From Myxococcus dinghuensis (GTDB lineage Bacteria; Myxococcota; Myxococcia; Myxococcales; Myxococcaceae), in the NCBI RefSeq assembly GCF_024198235.1, contig NZ_JAKCFB010000040.1:1-64000 (forward strand): a DNA stretch of 64,000 bases, written 5' to 3'. Within the stretch, counting starts at the first letter, position 1. Each line of letters begins with the position of its first letter. The notes under the pieces are model-generated. The model was not told the DNA's origin. It saw nothing but the letters and a program-made list of their open reading frames with translations, and searched no databases. A program made the translations under genes and the position numbers. Below are positions 45,901 to 53,517 of the stretch, piece by piece.

Positions 45901-46738
45901 CACCCGGCATGGGCCCGAAACGCGCGCCGAGGTTCTCGACGATGACCTCCCGGCCCGTCCGCGCCGCCTCCGCGAAGGGCCAGCCGCCCTCCTTCGTCGA
46001 CAGGAAGCACACGCGCTCGGGCTTCGCGCTGCCCGCGTAGCCCTCCAGGCCACTCGAGCCCGTGAGCCGCGCCTCGGTGGCCTCGTCGTTCAGCAGATAG
46101 AGCAGCGTGAAGGGCAGGTCCTCGTCGTAGCGCGCGAGGATGCCGGAGGCCGTCTGACACGCCTGCTCCGCGGACTTCGCGTCCGCCGCGCGCGCGGCCA
46201 GGTCTCCCAGGAGCCGCAGCTGCCGGTTGTCCTGCACCTGCTCCGTCGTCTCCTGCACCGTGACGAGCACACCCCCCACGTGGCCCGCTTCGTCGTACAC
46301 GGGGCTATACGAGAACGTGTGGAACGTCTCCTCCAGGGGGCCACGGCTGTTGATGAACAACTGGAGATGCTCGCTCCAGGTCGCCGACCCGCCCTCCAGG
46401 ACTCCCCGAGCCATGGGCCCGATGACGTCCCAGATTTCGGCCCACACGCGGGAGGCCGGCGCGCCGAGCGACTCCGGGTGCTTCATCCCGAGCACGGGCC
46501 GGTAGCCGTCGTTGTAGATCTGCAGCAGTTGGGGACCCCACCACAGCAGCATGGGGAAGCGGTTGCCCAGCACGACGCCCACCATCGTCCGCAGGCTCGT
46601 GGGCCAGTCGGCGAGCGGCCCCAGGGGTGTCCGCGCCCAGTCCTTGGAACGGACCAGCGCCGCCATCTCGCCTCCCCCCGCGAGGTGGCCGTCCAGGAAT
46701 GCCGTGGCGCGCTTCGAAGAGGAGTCCTGCTCAGGCAT
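42926..46738 (-). CDS. Hybrid sensor histidine kinase with two kinase cores and two receivers
   Basis: The 1270-residue soluble protein runs: PAS-like sensor (about 45-165), GAF (about 175-340), HisKA with His367 in FFNNVSHEFRTPL, HATPase (to about 580, SGIGLALVHEL), receiver 1 with Asp688 in VVTDVMMPRMDG, PAS (about 770-890), second HisKA with His911 in LAMLGHELRNPL, HATPase (GGLGLGLAIARSL) and receiver 2 with Asp1200 in LLDIGLPVMDG. All phosphotransfer residues are present. No membrane segments, so it senses inside the cell. No response regulator or other partner gene is adjacent, as is common for orphan kinases of myxobacteria. Confidence 0.95.
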   Translation of the reverse strand: MPEQDSSSKRATAFLDGHLAGGGEMAALVRSKDWARTPLGPLADWPTSLRTMVGVVLGNRFPMLLWWGPQLLQIYNDGYRPVLGMKHPESLGAPASRVWAEIWDVIGPMARGVLEGGSATWSEHLQLFINSRGPLEETFHTFSYSPVYDEAGHVGGVLVTVQETTEQVQDNRQLRLLGDLAARAADAKSAEQACQTASGILARYDEDLPFTLLYLLNDEATEARLTGSSGLEGYAGSAKPERVCFLSTKEGGWPFAEAARTGREVIVENLGARFGPMPGGRWGAPPERAVVLPLSRSGQQHPYGFLVAGVSPRRLLDERYLGLFRLTADPVVTALANARAYEEERKRAEALAAIDRAKTAFFNNVSHEFRTPLTLMLGPTVDALASPARALTGESLETVHRNAQRLLKLVNSLLDFSRIEANRVQAAYAPVDLPALTAGLASAFRSAIERAGLAFDVDCPPVPEPVYVDQDMWEKIILNLLSNALKFTFEGGIRISQRWAEGHVEVQVSDTGIGIPERELPRVFERFHRVQGARARTHEGSGIGLALVHELVRLHGGTLDVESTEGKGTTFTLRIPTGSAHLPKEHVVAREARVSTALGTAPFVSEALRWLPGGLEVAASTEPLLEKEAPDEGQVTQGARILLVDDNADMREYVARLLSGAWRVEAVADGLDALEAARARPPDLVVTDVMMPRMDGFALLRELRADERTRRVPVMMLSARAGEEARIEGLRAGADDYLVKPFSARELKARVETQLTKARLQAIEEAHARRLTSVFKYAPVGIAILRGPTHVYEFANANYLRLVANRPIVGKPIQEALPELAGQGIFELLDTVFTTGQPHVGRSLRTMIVSGEGGPPREVFFDFVYQPMLDEAGRVDSIIVVVFDVTELAIARREAESASRAKDEFLAMLGHELRNPLAPILTALQLMRLRGGDHSERERVVIERQVHHVVRLVDDLLDVSRVTRGKVVLKREKVELAEVVAKAIEQASPLLEQRGHHLEVDVPGQGLPLEADATRLAQVFSNLLTNAAKYTEPGGIIHILGRREGPDIVASVRDNGIGITPELLPRIFDLFFQERQELDRSQGGLGLGLAIARSLATQHGGTISASSEGRGEGSTFTVRLPVLGGAQDAAALAGASQVSAPVLQAVPQPHRVLIVDDNRDAADVLAEALDLLGCETRVTYDGPSALQVAPDFQPELALLDIGLPVMDGYELARHLRRQRPQGLQLVAVTGYGQESDRQRSREAGFDAHLVKPIDFGALDTLLKRLSSPAT

Positions 46739-46932
46739 CAGTGCTCATGGAGGTGGAGGAGTAGCCTGGGCATTTAGTGGCGCGTCCACCAGTGTGCAAT
46801 CGCGCCCGCCCCTTCTCTCCGCTCCCCAACACTGCACCGCCAGCGAAGACGCCCCCCAGGCGGGCGGCCCACCCGGGGGACGGCCGTGGCCGCCGGGAAT
46901 CCGGTCTTCACGAGGCCGGCCCCGCTCCTTGC

Positions 46933-47754
46933 TCAGATGAAGTAGTCGGGGAACAGCTCCGCGCCGGGGACGGACTGGTACTTGTCGAAGTCCGTGACGC
47001 CGTCGGCGCGCAGCACGTCCTCGTCGATGCAGAAGTTGCCGGAGAAGCTCCGGCTGGGCTTGGTGAGGATGGCGTAGGCGGCGTCGGCCATGATTTCGGG
47101 CTGGCGGCTGCCGCGAATCGTCTCGTCGCCGCCCAGCAGGTTCTGCACGGCGGCGGTGGCGATGACGGTGCGCGGCCAGAGCGCGTTGACGGCGATGCCC
47201 TCCGAGCGCAGCTCCTCCGCCATGCCCAGCACGCACATGCTCATGCCGTACTTGGCCATGGTGTACGCGACGTGGGGACCGAACCAGCGCGCCTCCATGT
47301 TGAGCGGCGGCGAGTTGTTGAGGATGTGGGGGTTGCTGGACTTCTTGAGGTGGGGGATGCAGGCCTGCGAGCACGCGAAGGTGCCGCGCGTGTTGATGCC
47401 GTGCATCAGGTCGAAGCGCTTCATCGGCGTGTCCTCGGTGCCGGTGAGGCTGATGGCGCTGGCGTTGTTCACCAGGATGTCGATGCCACCGAACTTCGAC
47501 ACCGTCTGCTCCACGGCGGCGGCGATCTGGTCCTCGAAGCGGATGTCCACCATGCAGGCCAGCGCGCGTCCACCCGCCTTCTCGATCTCCTCCGCGGCCG
47601 TGTAGATGGTGCCGGGCAGCTTGGGGTGCGGCTCCGTCGTCTTCGCGGCGATGACGATGTTCGCGCCGTCCCGCGCGGCGCGGAGGGCAATCGCCTTGCC
47701 GATGCCTCGGCTGGCTCCGGTGATGAACAGCGTCTTCCCCTTGAGTGTCGTCAT
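46933..47754 (-). CDS. Short-chain dehydrogenase/reductase, HSDL2-like
   Basis: The 273-residue protein has the NAD(P)-binding motif TGASRGIGKAIA, DILVNNASAISLTGTEDTPM, and the catalytic pair in VAYTMAKYGMSM (YxxxK). The sequence KLPGTIYTAAEEIEKAGGRA and the C-terminal SGNFCIDEDVLRADGVTDFD resemble HSDL2-type enzymes linked to fatty acid metabolism. No sterol-carrier domain is attached. It is divergent from the dioxygenase-like gene. Confidence 0.9.
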   Translation of the reverse strand: MTTLKGKTLFITGASRGIGKAIALRAARDGANIVIAAKTTEPHPKLPGTIYTAAEEIEKAGGRALACMVDIRFEDQIAAAVEQTVSKFGGIDILVNNASAISLTGTEDTPMKRFDLMHGINTRGTFACSQACIPHLKKSSNPHILNNSPPLNMEARWFGPHVAYTMAKYGMSMCVLGMAEELRSEGIAVNALWPRTVIATAAVQNLLGGDETIRGSRQPEIMADAAYAILTKPSRSFSGNFCIDEDVLRADGVTDFDKYQSVPGAELFPDYFI

Positions 47755-47883
47755 GGCACGCGTCTCCGTGGGTGGCACGTAAGGTCTGCTTAAGACTTCC
47801 CTGGGTATAGCGAGTCTCGCGCCCGAAGCCACGGGCAGACAGGGGCCGGCCCCTCCAACTTCCACCGGCCCGGAGGACTCGCG

Positions 47884-48885
47884 ATGAGCGACAAGCACGA
47901 CACTGTACCCACGGTGATGACGCGCCGGAGGGTGTTGCGCGGCATGGGACTGACGCTGGCGGCGATTCCGTTGATCCAGGTCGTCGCGTGCGGCGGCGAG
48001 GATGACTCCCCCACGCCCGGGACGGGCGACGCGGACGCGAGCACGCAGCCGGACTCGGGCTCCGCGGCCACCGCGTGGGCCACGGGCGGCACCGCCGTCA
48101 TGTCCGGCGACTACGCGAACCCCTTCGCCAACGGCATGGGCGAGGCGTGCACGCTGACGTGCGCGGCGACCCTGGGTCCCTGCTACGCCCAGACGCTGGT
48201 GCGCAAGGACATCAGCGAGGGCCACGACGGGCTCCCGGTGCGGCTGGCCTTCCGCGTGGTGAACGAGGCCTGCGAGCCGGTGTCCGGCGCCTCCGTCGAC
48301 ATCTGGCACGCCGCGCCGGAGGGCCTCTATTCGGGCGAGGACGCCAGCACCTTCTGCACGGCGGACGACCCGTCGGCCACGTCCGCGCGGTGGTTCCGCG
48401 GCCAGCAGGTGACGGACGCGGACGGGCGCGCGGACTTCGACACGTGCTTCCCCGGCTGGTACAGCAGCCGCACCGTCCACATCCACTTCACCATCCGCAT
48501 CGGCGAGGCGGAGTACGTGACGTCGCAGTTGTTCTTCGACGACACGCTGAACGACGAAATCATCGACAACGAGCCGCTGTACAACACGCGCGGCCCCCGG
48601 GACACGACCAACGCGAACGACAACGTCGTGTCCGCGGAGTCCGTGGGCAACTACCTCTTCCAGACGGCGCGCCAGGCGGACGGCGCGATGCTGGCGTGGA
48701 AGACGCTCGTCATCCGCTCCTCGCTGGACGCCGCGCAGTGCCAGATTCCGGGCGGCAACGGCGGCGGGGGCGGCGGGCCTCCGCCGGGTGACGGCGGCAT
48801 GGGTCCTCCGCCGGGCGACGGTGGCATGGGTCCTCCGCCGGGTGACGGTGGCGTGCCTCCACTCCCTCCCGACGCGGGAGCGTGA
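47884..48885 (+). CDS. Exported intradiol ring-cleavage dioxygenase-like protein
   Basis: The 333-residue protein begins with a Tat-type signal (TRRRVLRGMGLTLAAIPLIQ) ending in VVACGG, possibly lipidated. The core follows intradiol dioxygenases: LGPCYAQTLVRKDI, GASVDIWHAAPEGLYSG, and the iron-ligand block PGWYSSRTVHIHF (Tyr, His, His). Cytoplasmic members split catechols; exported ones in some bacteria act on lignin-like or other aromatics. The C-terminus is a glycine/proline-rich tail with three PPPGDGGMG-type repeats. Substrate is unknown. Confidence 0.85.
   Translation: MSDKHDTVPTVMTRRRVLRGMGLTLAAIPLIQVVACGGEDDSPTPGTGDADASTQPDSGSAATAWATGGTAVMSGDYANPFANGMGEACTLTCAATLGPCYAQTLVRKDISEGHDGLPVRLAFRVVNEACEPVSGASVDIWHAAPEGLYSGEDASTFCTADDPSATSARWFRGQQVTDADGRADFDTCFPGWYSSRTVHIHFTIRIGEAEYVTSQLFFDDTLNDEIIDNEPLYNTRGPRDTTNANDNVVSAESVGNYLFQTARQADGAMLAWKTLVIRSSLDAAQCQIPGGNGGGGGGPPPGDGGMGPPPGDGGMGPPPGDGGVPPLPPDAGA
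48775..48855 (+). repeat. Three 27-bp tandem repeats coding for PPPGDGG units
   Basis: Three in-frame 27-bp units (48775-48801, 48802-48828, 48829-48855) encode G-PPPGDGG-M or V. They differ at a few third positions and the last codon, so the tail may vary in length between strains. Confidence 0.9.
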
Positions 48886-48918
48886 GCCCGCCGTCGTGAG
48901 GACGGGCCGGGGCGCGCG

Positions 48919-49803
48919 TCAGCGAGGCTTCGCGCGCCCCAGCTCCTCCACCAGCAGCTCCGACACCCTGCGCACGCGCGGGATGTCCAGGGCCGACTTC
49001 GCGCAGACGAGGTGGAGCTGGCTCCACGCGTGAGGCCCCAGGTCCAGGTCCAGGGGCACCAGGTCGCGGGGCTGGCTGAAGCGGTGCGGGACGGCGGCCA
49101 GCACCATCGCCCCCAGGCCCGCCTCCGCCGCCGCGAGCATCACCAGGTAGTTGTCCGTGGTGAAGGTGGGTGAGAAGCCCGGGATGAGGGACTCCAACTG
49201 GGGGTTCGGCGGCAGCGCCTCGTAGGGGGGCGCCCACGCCACCCACGGCACCTGCGCGAGCGTCGGGCGGCGGGGCAGCGTCGCCTTCAGCGCCTTGGAG
49301 ACGAACACCCGGTTGCGCACGTCCAGCGTGTGGACGAGCTTCAGGTCCTCCTGCGCGGGGGCGCGCAGGCGCAGCGCCAGGTCGGCCTCGCCCCGCCCCA
49401 GGTCCACGTAGGAGACGGAGGACTGCACCTCCAGCCGCAGCCCCGGGTGCTTGCGCGCCACGTGCGCGGCGAAGGGCGCCAGGAAGTCGAAGCTCACGAA
49501 GGGGCTCGCCGTCACGCGCACCACGCCCTTCGGCGACGTGTCCGTGGACTCGGCCGCGCGTTGCAGCTCCCCGGCCCACTCCGCCATCTTCCGCGCTGGC
49601 TGGAGCAGCCGCTCCCCCGCCGCCGTGAGCGCCGCGCCCTCCACCCCGCGCCGGAACAGCTTCGCGCCCACGCCGTACTCCAGCGCGGCCAGCCGCCGGC
49701 TCACCGTGGGCTGGCCGATGCGCAGCCGCCGCGCCGCCCCGCTGAAGCTGCCCGTCTCCGCGATGGCCAGGAACAGCCGCGCGTCATCCCAGGAGATATC
49801 CAT
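48919..49803 (-). CDS. LysR-family transcriptional regulator
   Basis: The 294-residue protein has the LysR N-terminal helix-turn-helix (ARLFLAIAETGSFSGAARRL, then GQPTVSRRLAALEYGVGAKL) and an effector-binding domain (VRVTASPFVSFDFLAPFAAH, LALRLRAPAQEDLKLV). It is divergent from the metallo-hydrolase gene with 65 bp between starts, so it probably controls that gene. It is closest in design to the members that lack an obligatory small inducer, but the ligand is unknown. Confidence 0.92.
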   Translation of the reverse strand: MDISWDDARLFLAIAETGSFSGAARRLRIGQPTVSRRLAALEYGVGAKLFRRGVEGAALTAAGERLLQPARKMAEWAGELQRAAESTDTSPKGVVRVTASPFVSFDFLAPFAAHVARKHPGLRLEVQSSVSYVDLGRGEADLALRLRAPAQEDLKLVHTLDVRNRVFVSKALKATLPRRPTLAQVPWVAWAPPYEALPPNPQLESLIPGFSPTFTTDNYLVMLAAAEAGLGAMVLAAVPHRFSQPRDLVPLDLDLGPHAWSQLHLVCAKSALDIPRVRRVSELLVEELGRAKPR

Positions 49804-49868
49804 TCCTGGATGGCATCATACCGCAATCGCCATTTTCCATGCGTGGGCGCATCGCTACCTTGGGGCCC

Positions 49869-50849
49869 ATGAACGCCAAGCGCATCGCCCTCTCCCTCGC
49901 CGCCGTCGTCGGCCTCCTCGTCGTCGCGGCGTTGATGGTCGTCGTCCTCGGTCTCACCGGCGCCCTCGACAGGCCCACGACCTCCCACCCCGTCCAGCGC
50001 TCGGCGCTGGGGGCGGCGCGGCCGACGCGGGACCTGCTCGCGCTGCTGGACCAGCCCGGCCCCGTGGAGCTGGAGACCGTCGACTCCGCGGACTGGGCCG
50101 TGGACCGCAGCGGCCTGGTCAACCTGGGCCACCCCACCGCGAAGGCCGCCGGGTTGGTGGACGGCGACGAGCCCATCCAGGTCTTCTTCCACGCCCTGCG
50201 CCACCCGACGAAGGGGCTCTACATCGTCGACACCGGCATCGAGGTCGCGATGCGCGACGCGCCGGAGAAGTCCGCCGTCCAGGGCATCGTCGCGGGCGCC
50301 ATGCACATGGAGCGGCTGAAGGTGCACGCGCCGCTGGGGGAGTGGCTGGCGAAGCAGCCCCAGGCGCTCGCGGGCGTGCTCCTCACGCACCTGCACCTGG
50401 ACCACGTCACCGGCATGGCGGACGTGCCCGCGAACACGCCCGTGTACACGGGCCCGGGCGAGGCCGCGGCGGCCTCCCCCCTCAACCTGCTGATGAAGCC
50501 GAACACGGACCGCGCGCTGGCGGGCAAGGCCCCCATCTCCGAGTGGGCCTACGCCCCCGAGTCCGAGGGCCTCTTCGACGCCGCGGTGGACGTCTTCGGC
50601 GACGGCTCCGTCTGGGCGCTCTGGGTGCCGGGCCACACGCCGGGCAGCACCGCGTACCTGGTGCGCTCCACGAAGGGCCCGGTGCTGCTCACGGGGGACG
50701 CCAGCCACACGCGCTGGGGCTGGGAGCACGACGTGGAGCCGGGCACCTTCACCCAGGACGGCCCCCGGGGCGTGCGGAGCTTCAAGAGGCTGCGCGACTT
50801 CGCCGCCGCGCACCCGGACGTCGAGGTGCGGCTGGGCCACCAGCACTGA
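49869..50849 (+). CDS. Membrane-anchored metallo-beta-lactamase-fold hydrolase
   Basis: The 326-residue protein has an N-terminal anchor (ALSLAAVVGLLVVAALMVVV) and the zinc motif LLTHLHLDHVTGM (HxHxDH), with later ligands in HTPGSTAYLV, LLTGDASHTRWGWEHDV, and RLGHQH at the end. This is the fold of lactonases, arylsulfatases and many other hydrolases. Start ATG 49869 is supported by position, 65 bp from the divergent LysR gene. Confidence 0.85.
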   Translation: MNAKRIALSLAAVVGLLVVAALMVVVLGLTGALDRPTTSHPVQRSALGAARPTRDLLALLDQPGPVELETVDSADWAVDRSGLVNLGHPTAKAAGLVDGDEPIQVFFHALRHPTKGLYIVDTGIEVAMRDAPEKSAVQGIVAGAMHMERLKVHAPLGEWLAKQPQALAGVLLTHLHLDHVTGMADVPANTPVYTGPGEAAAASPLNLLMKPNTDRALAGKAPISEWAYAPESEGLFDAAVDVFGDGSVWALWVPGHTPGSTAYLVRSTKGPVLLTGDASHTRWGWEHDVEPGTFTQDGPRGVRSFKRLRDFAAAHPDVEVRLGHQH

Positions 50850-50882
50850 CGCGCCGGGGCGCGGCGGACGGGGCCCGCGGCG

Positions 50883-51893
50883 CTACGGCCAGTCGAGCGT
50901 GTGCTGCTTGAAGAAGTCCCACATGAACGTCGTGGCGTCGGGGCCGGAGGGGTCTGCGAAGGGGTAGCTGGCGTCGCCGCCCGGCCACGCGTGGTCCATG
51001 CCCTGGATTTCGTACTTCTGCGCCACCAGCTCACCGCCGTACACGTAGTCCTTCACCGTGTACGTGCGACCGCCCGGCACGCGCAGCGTCCGCGTCGCGG
51101 TGGGGGTGGACCGGATGCTGTCGTTGGCCAGCCCGTCGTCGCCGTAGTCGCTGGTCTGCAGGAACTGCTTCACCGCCTGCTCGCCGTTGAGGGGATTGAC
51201 GACGCTGTCCTCGGTGCCGTGGACCACGAGCACCGGCACCGTGCGGCGCGGACGCCCCGAACACACCCACGCGTCACGGCCCCGGTCGTCCGGCGAGTAG
51301 ATGCTGCCGAAGAGCATGGCGAAGCCCGTGCCGGAGACGGTGGTGGCCGCCTTGTACATGGCGCCCGCGCCAATCATGCCGGCGGCGAACACGTCCGAGT
51401 AGCAGGCCATCAGCGTGCCCGTGAGCACCGCGCCCGAGGACACCCCGCCCAGATAGACGCGGCGCGCGTCCACGGAGTAGTGCTGCTTCACCAGGTCCAC
51501 CATGCCCACCACGAGCGCCGGCTCGCCGGTGCCGCGCTCCTGGTTGGCGCCGAACATGAAGTTCCAGCACTGCGTGGGGTTCGCGAACGTGGCCTGGTTC
51601 GGGTACAGCACCAGGAACCGCTCCGCGTCCGCCTTGGTGTTGAGGCGCGTCAGGCCCGCGAACTGGTCCGGGTTCTGGAAACAGCCGTGGAGGGCCACCA
51701 CGAGGGGGAGCGGGGTCCCCGGTTGGTACCCGTCCGGGACCCAGAGCTGGAAGCCCCTCGCTCCAGAAGTGCTCACATAGTTGCCATGGACCCACGAGCC
51801 GGCGTAGGCCGGGGCCCCCGTGGAGACCGCCAGCAACACCGTGAGCACGAACAGCGACCGCAGCACCGCGTCACCACGTCGAAGCCTCGACAT
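50883..51893 (-). CDS. Secreted PHB depolymerase-type esterase
   Basis: The 336-residue protein has a signal peptide (LFVLTVLLAVSTGAPAYA) and the layout of the LpqC/PHB depolymerase esterase family: LPLVVALHGCFQNPDQF (oxyanion hole), RRVYLGGVSSGAVLT (nucleophile Ser), LVVHGTEDSVVNPLNG (Asp), and IQGMDHAWPGGD (His). It likely cleaves polyhydroxybutyrate oligomers or feruloyl/acetyl esters outside the cell. It ends convergent with the metallo-hydrolase gene. Confidence 0.88.
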   Translation of the reverse strand: MSRLRRGDAVLRSLFVLTVLLAVSTGAPAYAGSWVHGNYVSTSGARGFQLWVPDGYQPGTPLPLVVALHGCFQNPDQFAGLTRLNTKADAERFLVLYPNQATFANPTQCWNFMFGANQERGTGEPALVVGMVDLVKQHYSVDARRVYLGGVSSGAVLTGTLMACYSDVFAAGMIGAGAMYKAATTVSGTGFAMLFGSIYSPDDRGRDAWVCSGRPRRTVPVLVVHGTEDSVVNPLNGEQAVKQFLQTSDYGDDGLANDSIRSTPTATRTLRVPGGRTYTVKDYVYGGELVAQKYEIQGMDHAWPGGDASYPFADPSGPDATTFMWDFFKQHTLDWP

Positions 51894-51933
51894 CGTCCTG
51901 CCTCCTGGGTTGGGGAGAGCGAAGCCGCGCGGC

Positions 51934-52749
51934 TCAGCCGGCGTGGCGCGAGCCGGGGGACGCGCCGTCGACCTCGCGGAGGAAGGCCTCCACGGCGTCG
52001 GTGAGCGGGCCGGGCTGGTCCAGCGGCGCGGCGTGCCCCGAGTCCGCCAGCACCTGGAGGCGGGCGGAGGGCAGCAGGTCCACGTAGGCCTGCTTGGCGG
52101 ATTGCGGCGTGTAGTCCCGCTCCGAGTGCAGCACCAGCACGGGGCAGGTGATGTCCTTCAGCCGCGACATGACGCTGAAGCCCAGCAGGCCCCGCGTCGC
52201 GCGCAGGTAGGCATCCGGGTCGTTGGCACCGAACGTCGCGATGGCCCGGCGCCGCAAGCCCTCCTGCTCCGGCTTGGGGAACAGGCGAGGGGCGAGCACG
52301 TTGGCCAGGGCCTTGGGCCCCAGCAGGCGCAGCAGGAGCAGCCGCGTCGCGAAGTCGAACTTGCGGCGCAGCGTCCGGGCCACCAGCTCCGGCCCGCTGT
52401 TGACGATGACCAGGCTGCGCACCAGGTCCGGCCGGTCCACCGCGAGCTGGAACCCCATCATCCCGCCCATCGACAGCCCCACCACGTGCACCGGCCCCAG
52501 CGCCAGCGCGTCACACAGCCCCGCGATGTCCCGGGCGAACAGCGGCACGCCGTACGCGCCCGCCGGCTTGTCGCTGCGTCCGTGCCCACGTGCGTCCGGC
52601 GCGATGACGCGCCAGCCCTTCGACAGGCGAGGGGCCACCAGCTCCCAGTCCACCCCGGACGAGCCCAGCCCGTGGAGCAACAGGACCGGAATGCCCTGCC
52701 CGCCCTCTTCGTAGTGGAGGGAGTACCCCTCGAGCTGGAGCGTGGACAT
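51934..52749 (-). CDS. Alpha/beta-hydrolase
   Basis: A 271-residue cytoplasmic hydrolase of the typical fold: VLLLHGLGSSGVDWELVAPR, DARGHGRSDKP, the nucleophile elbow VVGLSMGGMMG, LVLHSERDYTP with the acid, and LADSGHAAPLDQP with the His. Start ATG 52749. It is divergent from a TetR gene with a palindromic operator between them, so it is probably repressed by that TetR. Substrate unknown; sequence is like carboxylesterases or enol-lactonases. Confidence 0.9.
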   Translation of the reverse strand: MSTLQLEGYSLHYEEGGQGIPVLLLHGLGSSGVDWELVAPRLSKGWRVIAPDARGHGRSDKPAGAYGVPLFARDIAGLCDALALGPVHVVGLSMGGMMGFQLAVDRPDLVRSLVIVNSGPELVARTLRRKFDFATRLLLLRLLGPKALANVLAPRLFPKPEQEGLRRRAIATFGANDPDAYLRATRGLLGFSVMSRLKDITCPVLVLHSERDYTPQSAKQAYVDLLPSARLQVLADSGHAAPLDQPGPLTDAVEAFLREVDGASPGSRHAG

Positions 52750-52805
52750 GCTCGGACTCCTGCCAGGTCGGCTGCTGTTTCGTGACGTCACCCACCCTAT
52801 CTGAA

Positions 52806-52815
52806 CGAACGTTCG
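52806..52815. promoter_or_regulatory. Probable TetR operator
   Basis: A perfect palindrome CGAACGTTCG lies between the divergent hydrolase and TetR genes, 16 bp before the TetR start, flanked by TATC and GATA-like ends. Position and symmetry suggest the site where the TetR protein represses both genes. Confidence 0.6.
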
Positions 52816-52830
52816 ATAAGCAAGACAGAC

Positions 52831-53475
52831 ATGAGCCATTCCAGCCGCTCCCGCCTCCGCATGCAGACGGCCAGCCTTCCGCCCACCCCCTCCGACGGAA
52901 CCCGGCGGCGCATCCTGGAGACGGCCCTCCAGCTCTTCGCGACCCGCGGGTATCACGACACGTCCATCCGCGACCTGGCGAAGGCGTTGGAGCTGCAGCC
53001 CAGCGCGCTCTACGCGCACTTCCCCTCGAAGGAGCACGTGCTGGCGGAGCTGGTGCGCATCGGGCACGAGGCACACCACGAGGCGCTGGCGCTGGCGCTG
53101 AAGGAGGCGGGGACGACGGACCCGGCGGAGCAGGTGCGCGCGCTGGTGCGGGTGCACACGCGGCTGCACGCCCTGCATCCCCAGCTCGCGCTCGTCGTGA
53201 ACGAGGAGTTCTACGCGCTCACCCCGGAGATGGCCGCGCCGGCGCTCGCGCTGCGCACCCAGTCCACGCTGCTGCTGGCGGAGGTCATCGAGCGGGGCAT
53301 CGCGCAGCAGCGCTTCTCGCCGCCGCACCCTCGCGCCACCGCCGCCGCCATCTCCGCCATGGGCGTGCGGCTGCCCTACTGGTACGAGCTGGACAACGGG
53401 CTCGACGTGGACACCCTCGCGGACGTCCACGCCGAGCTGGCCCTGCGAATGCTCGGCGTGCGCGAGCGCAAGTGA
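52831..53475 (+). CDS. TetR-family transcriptional regulator
   Basis: This 214-residue protein has the TetR helix-turn-helix (RRRILETALQLFATRGYHDT, then SIRDLAKALELQPSALYAHF) and a helical ligand domain with VVNEEFYALTPEMAAPALAL. It is divergent from the alpha/beta-hydrolase gene and likely represses it and itself through the palindrome at 52806-52815, until a lipid-like or fatty-acid-like ligand binds. Confidence 0.92.
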   Translation: MSHSSRSRLRMQTASLPPTPSDGTRRRILETALQLFATRGYHDTSIRDLAKALELQPSALYAHFPSKEHVLAELVRIGHEAHHEALALALKEAGTTDPAEQVRALVRVHTRLHALHPQLALVVNEEFYALTPEMAAPALALRTQSTLLLAEVIERGIAQQRFSPPHPRATAAAISAMGVRLPYWYELDNGLDVDTLADVHAELALRMLGVRERK

Positions 53476-53517
53476 GGCAATCGCGGCGTGGGGCGCCCCC
53501 GAGGAGCCCCGACCGCG

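Noticed and set aside
42995..46777. A plus-strand ORF of 1260 codons opposite the hybrid kinase gene
   Set aside because: It is an antisense shadow caused by high third-position GC. Its protein is His/Arg/Gly-rich with no domain, whereas the minus strand has nine clear domains.
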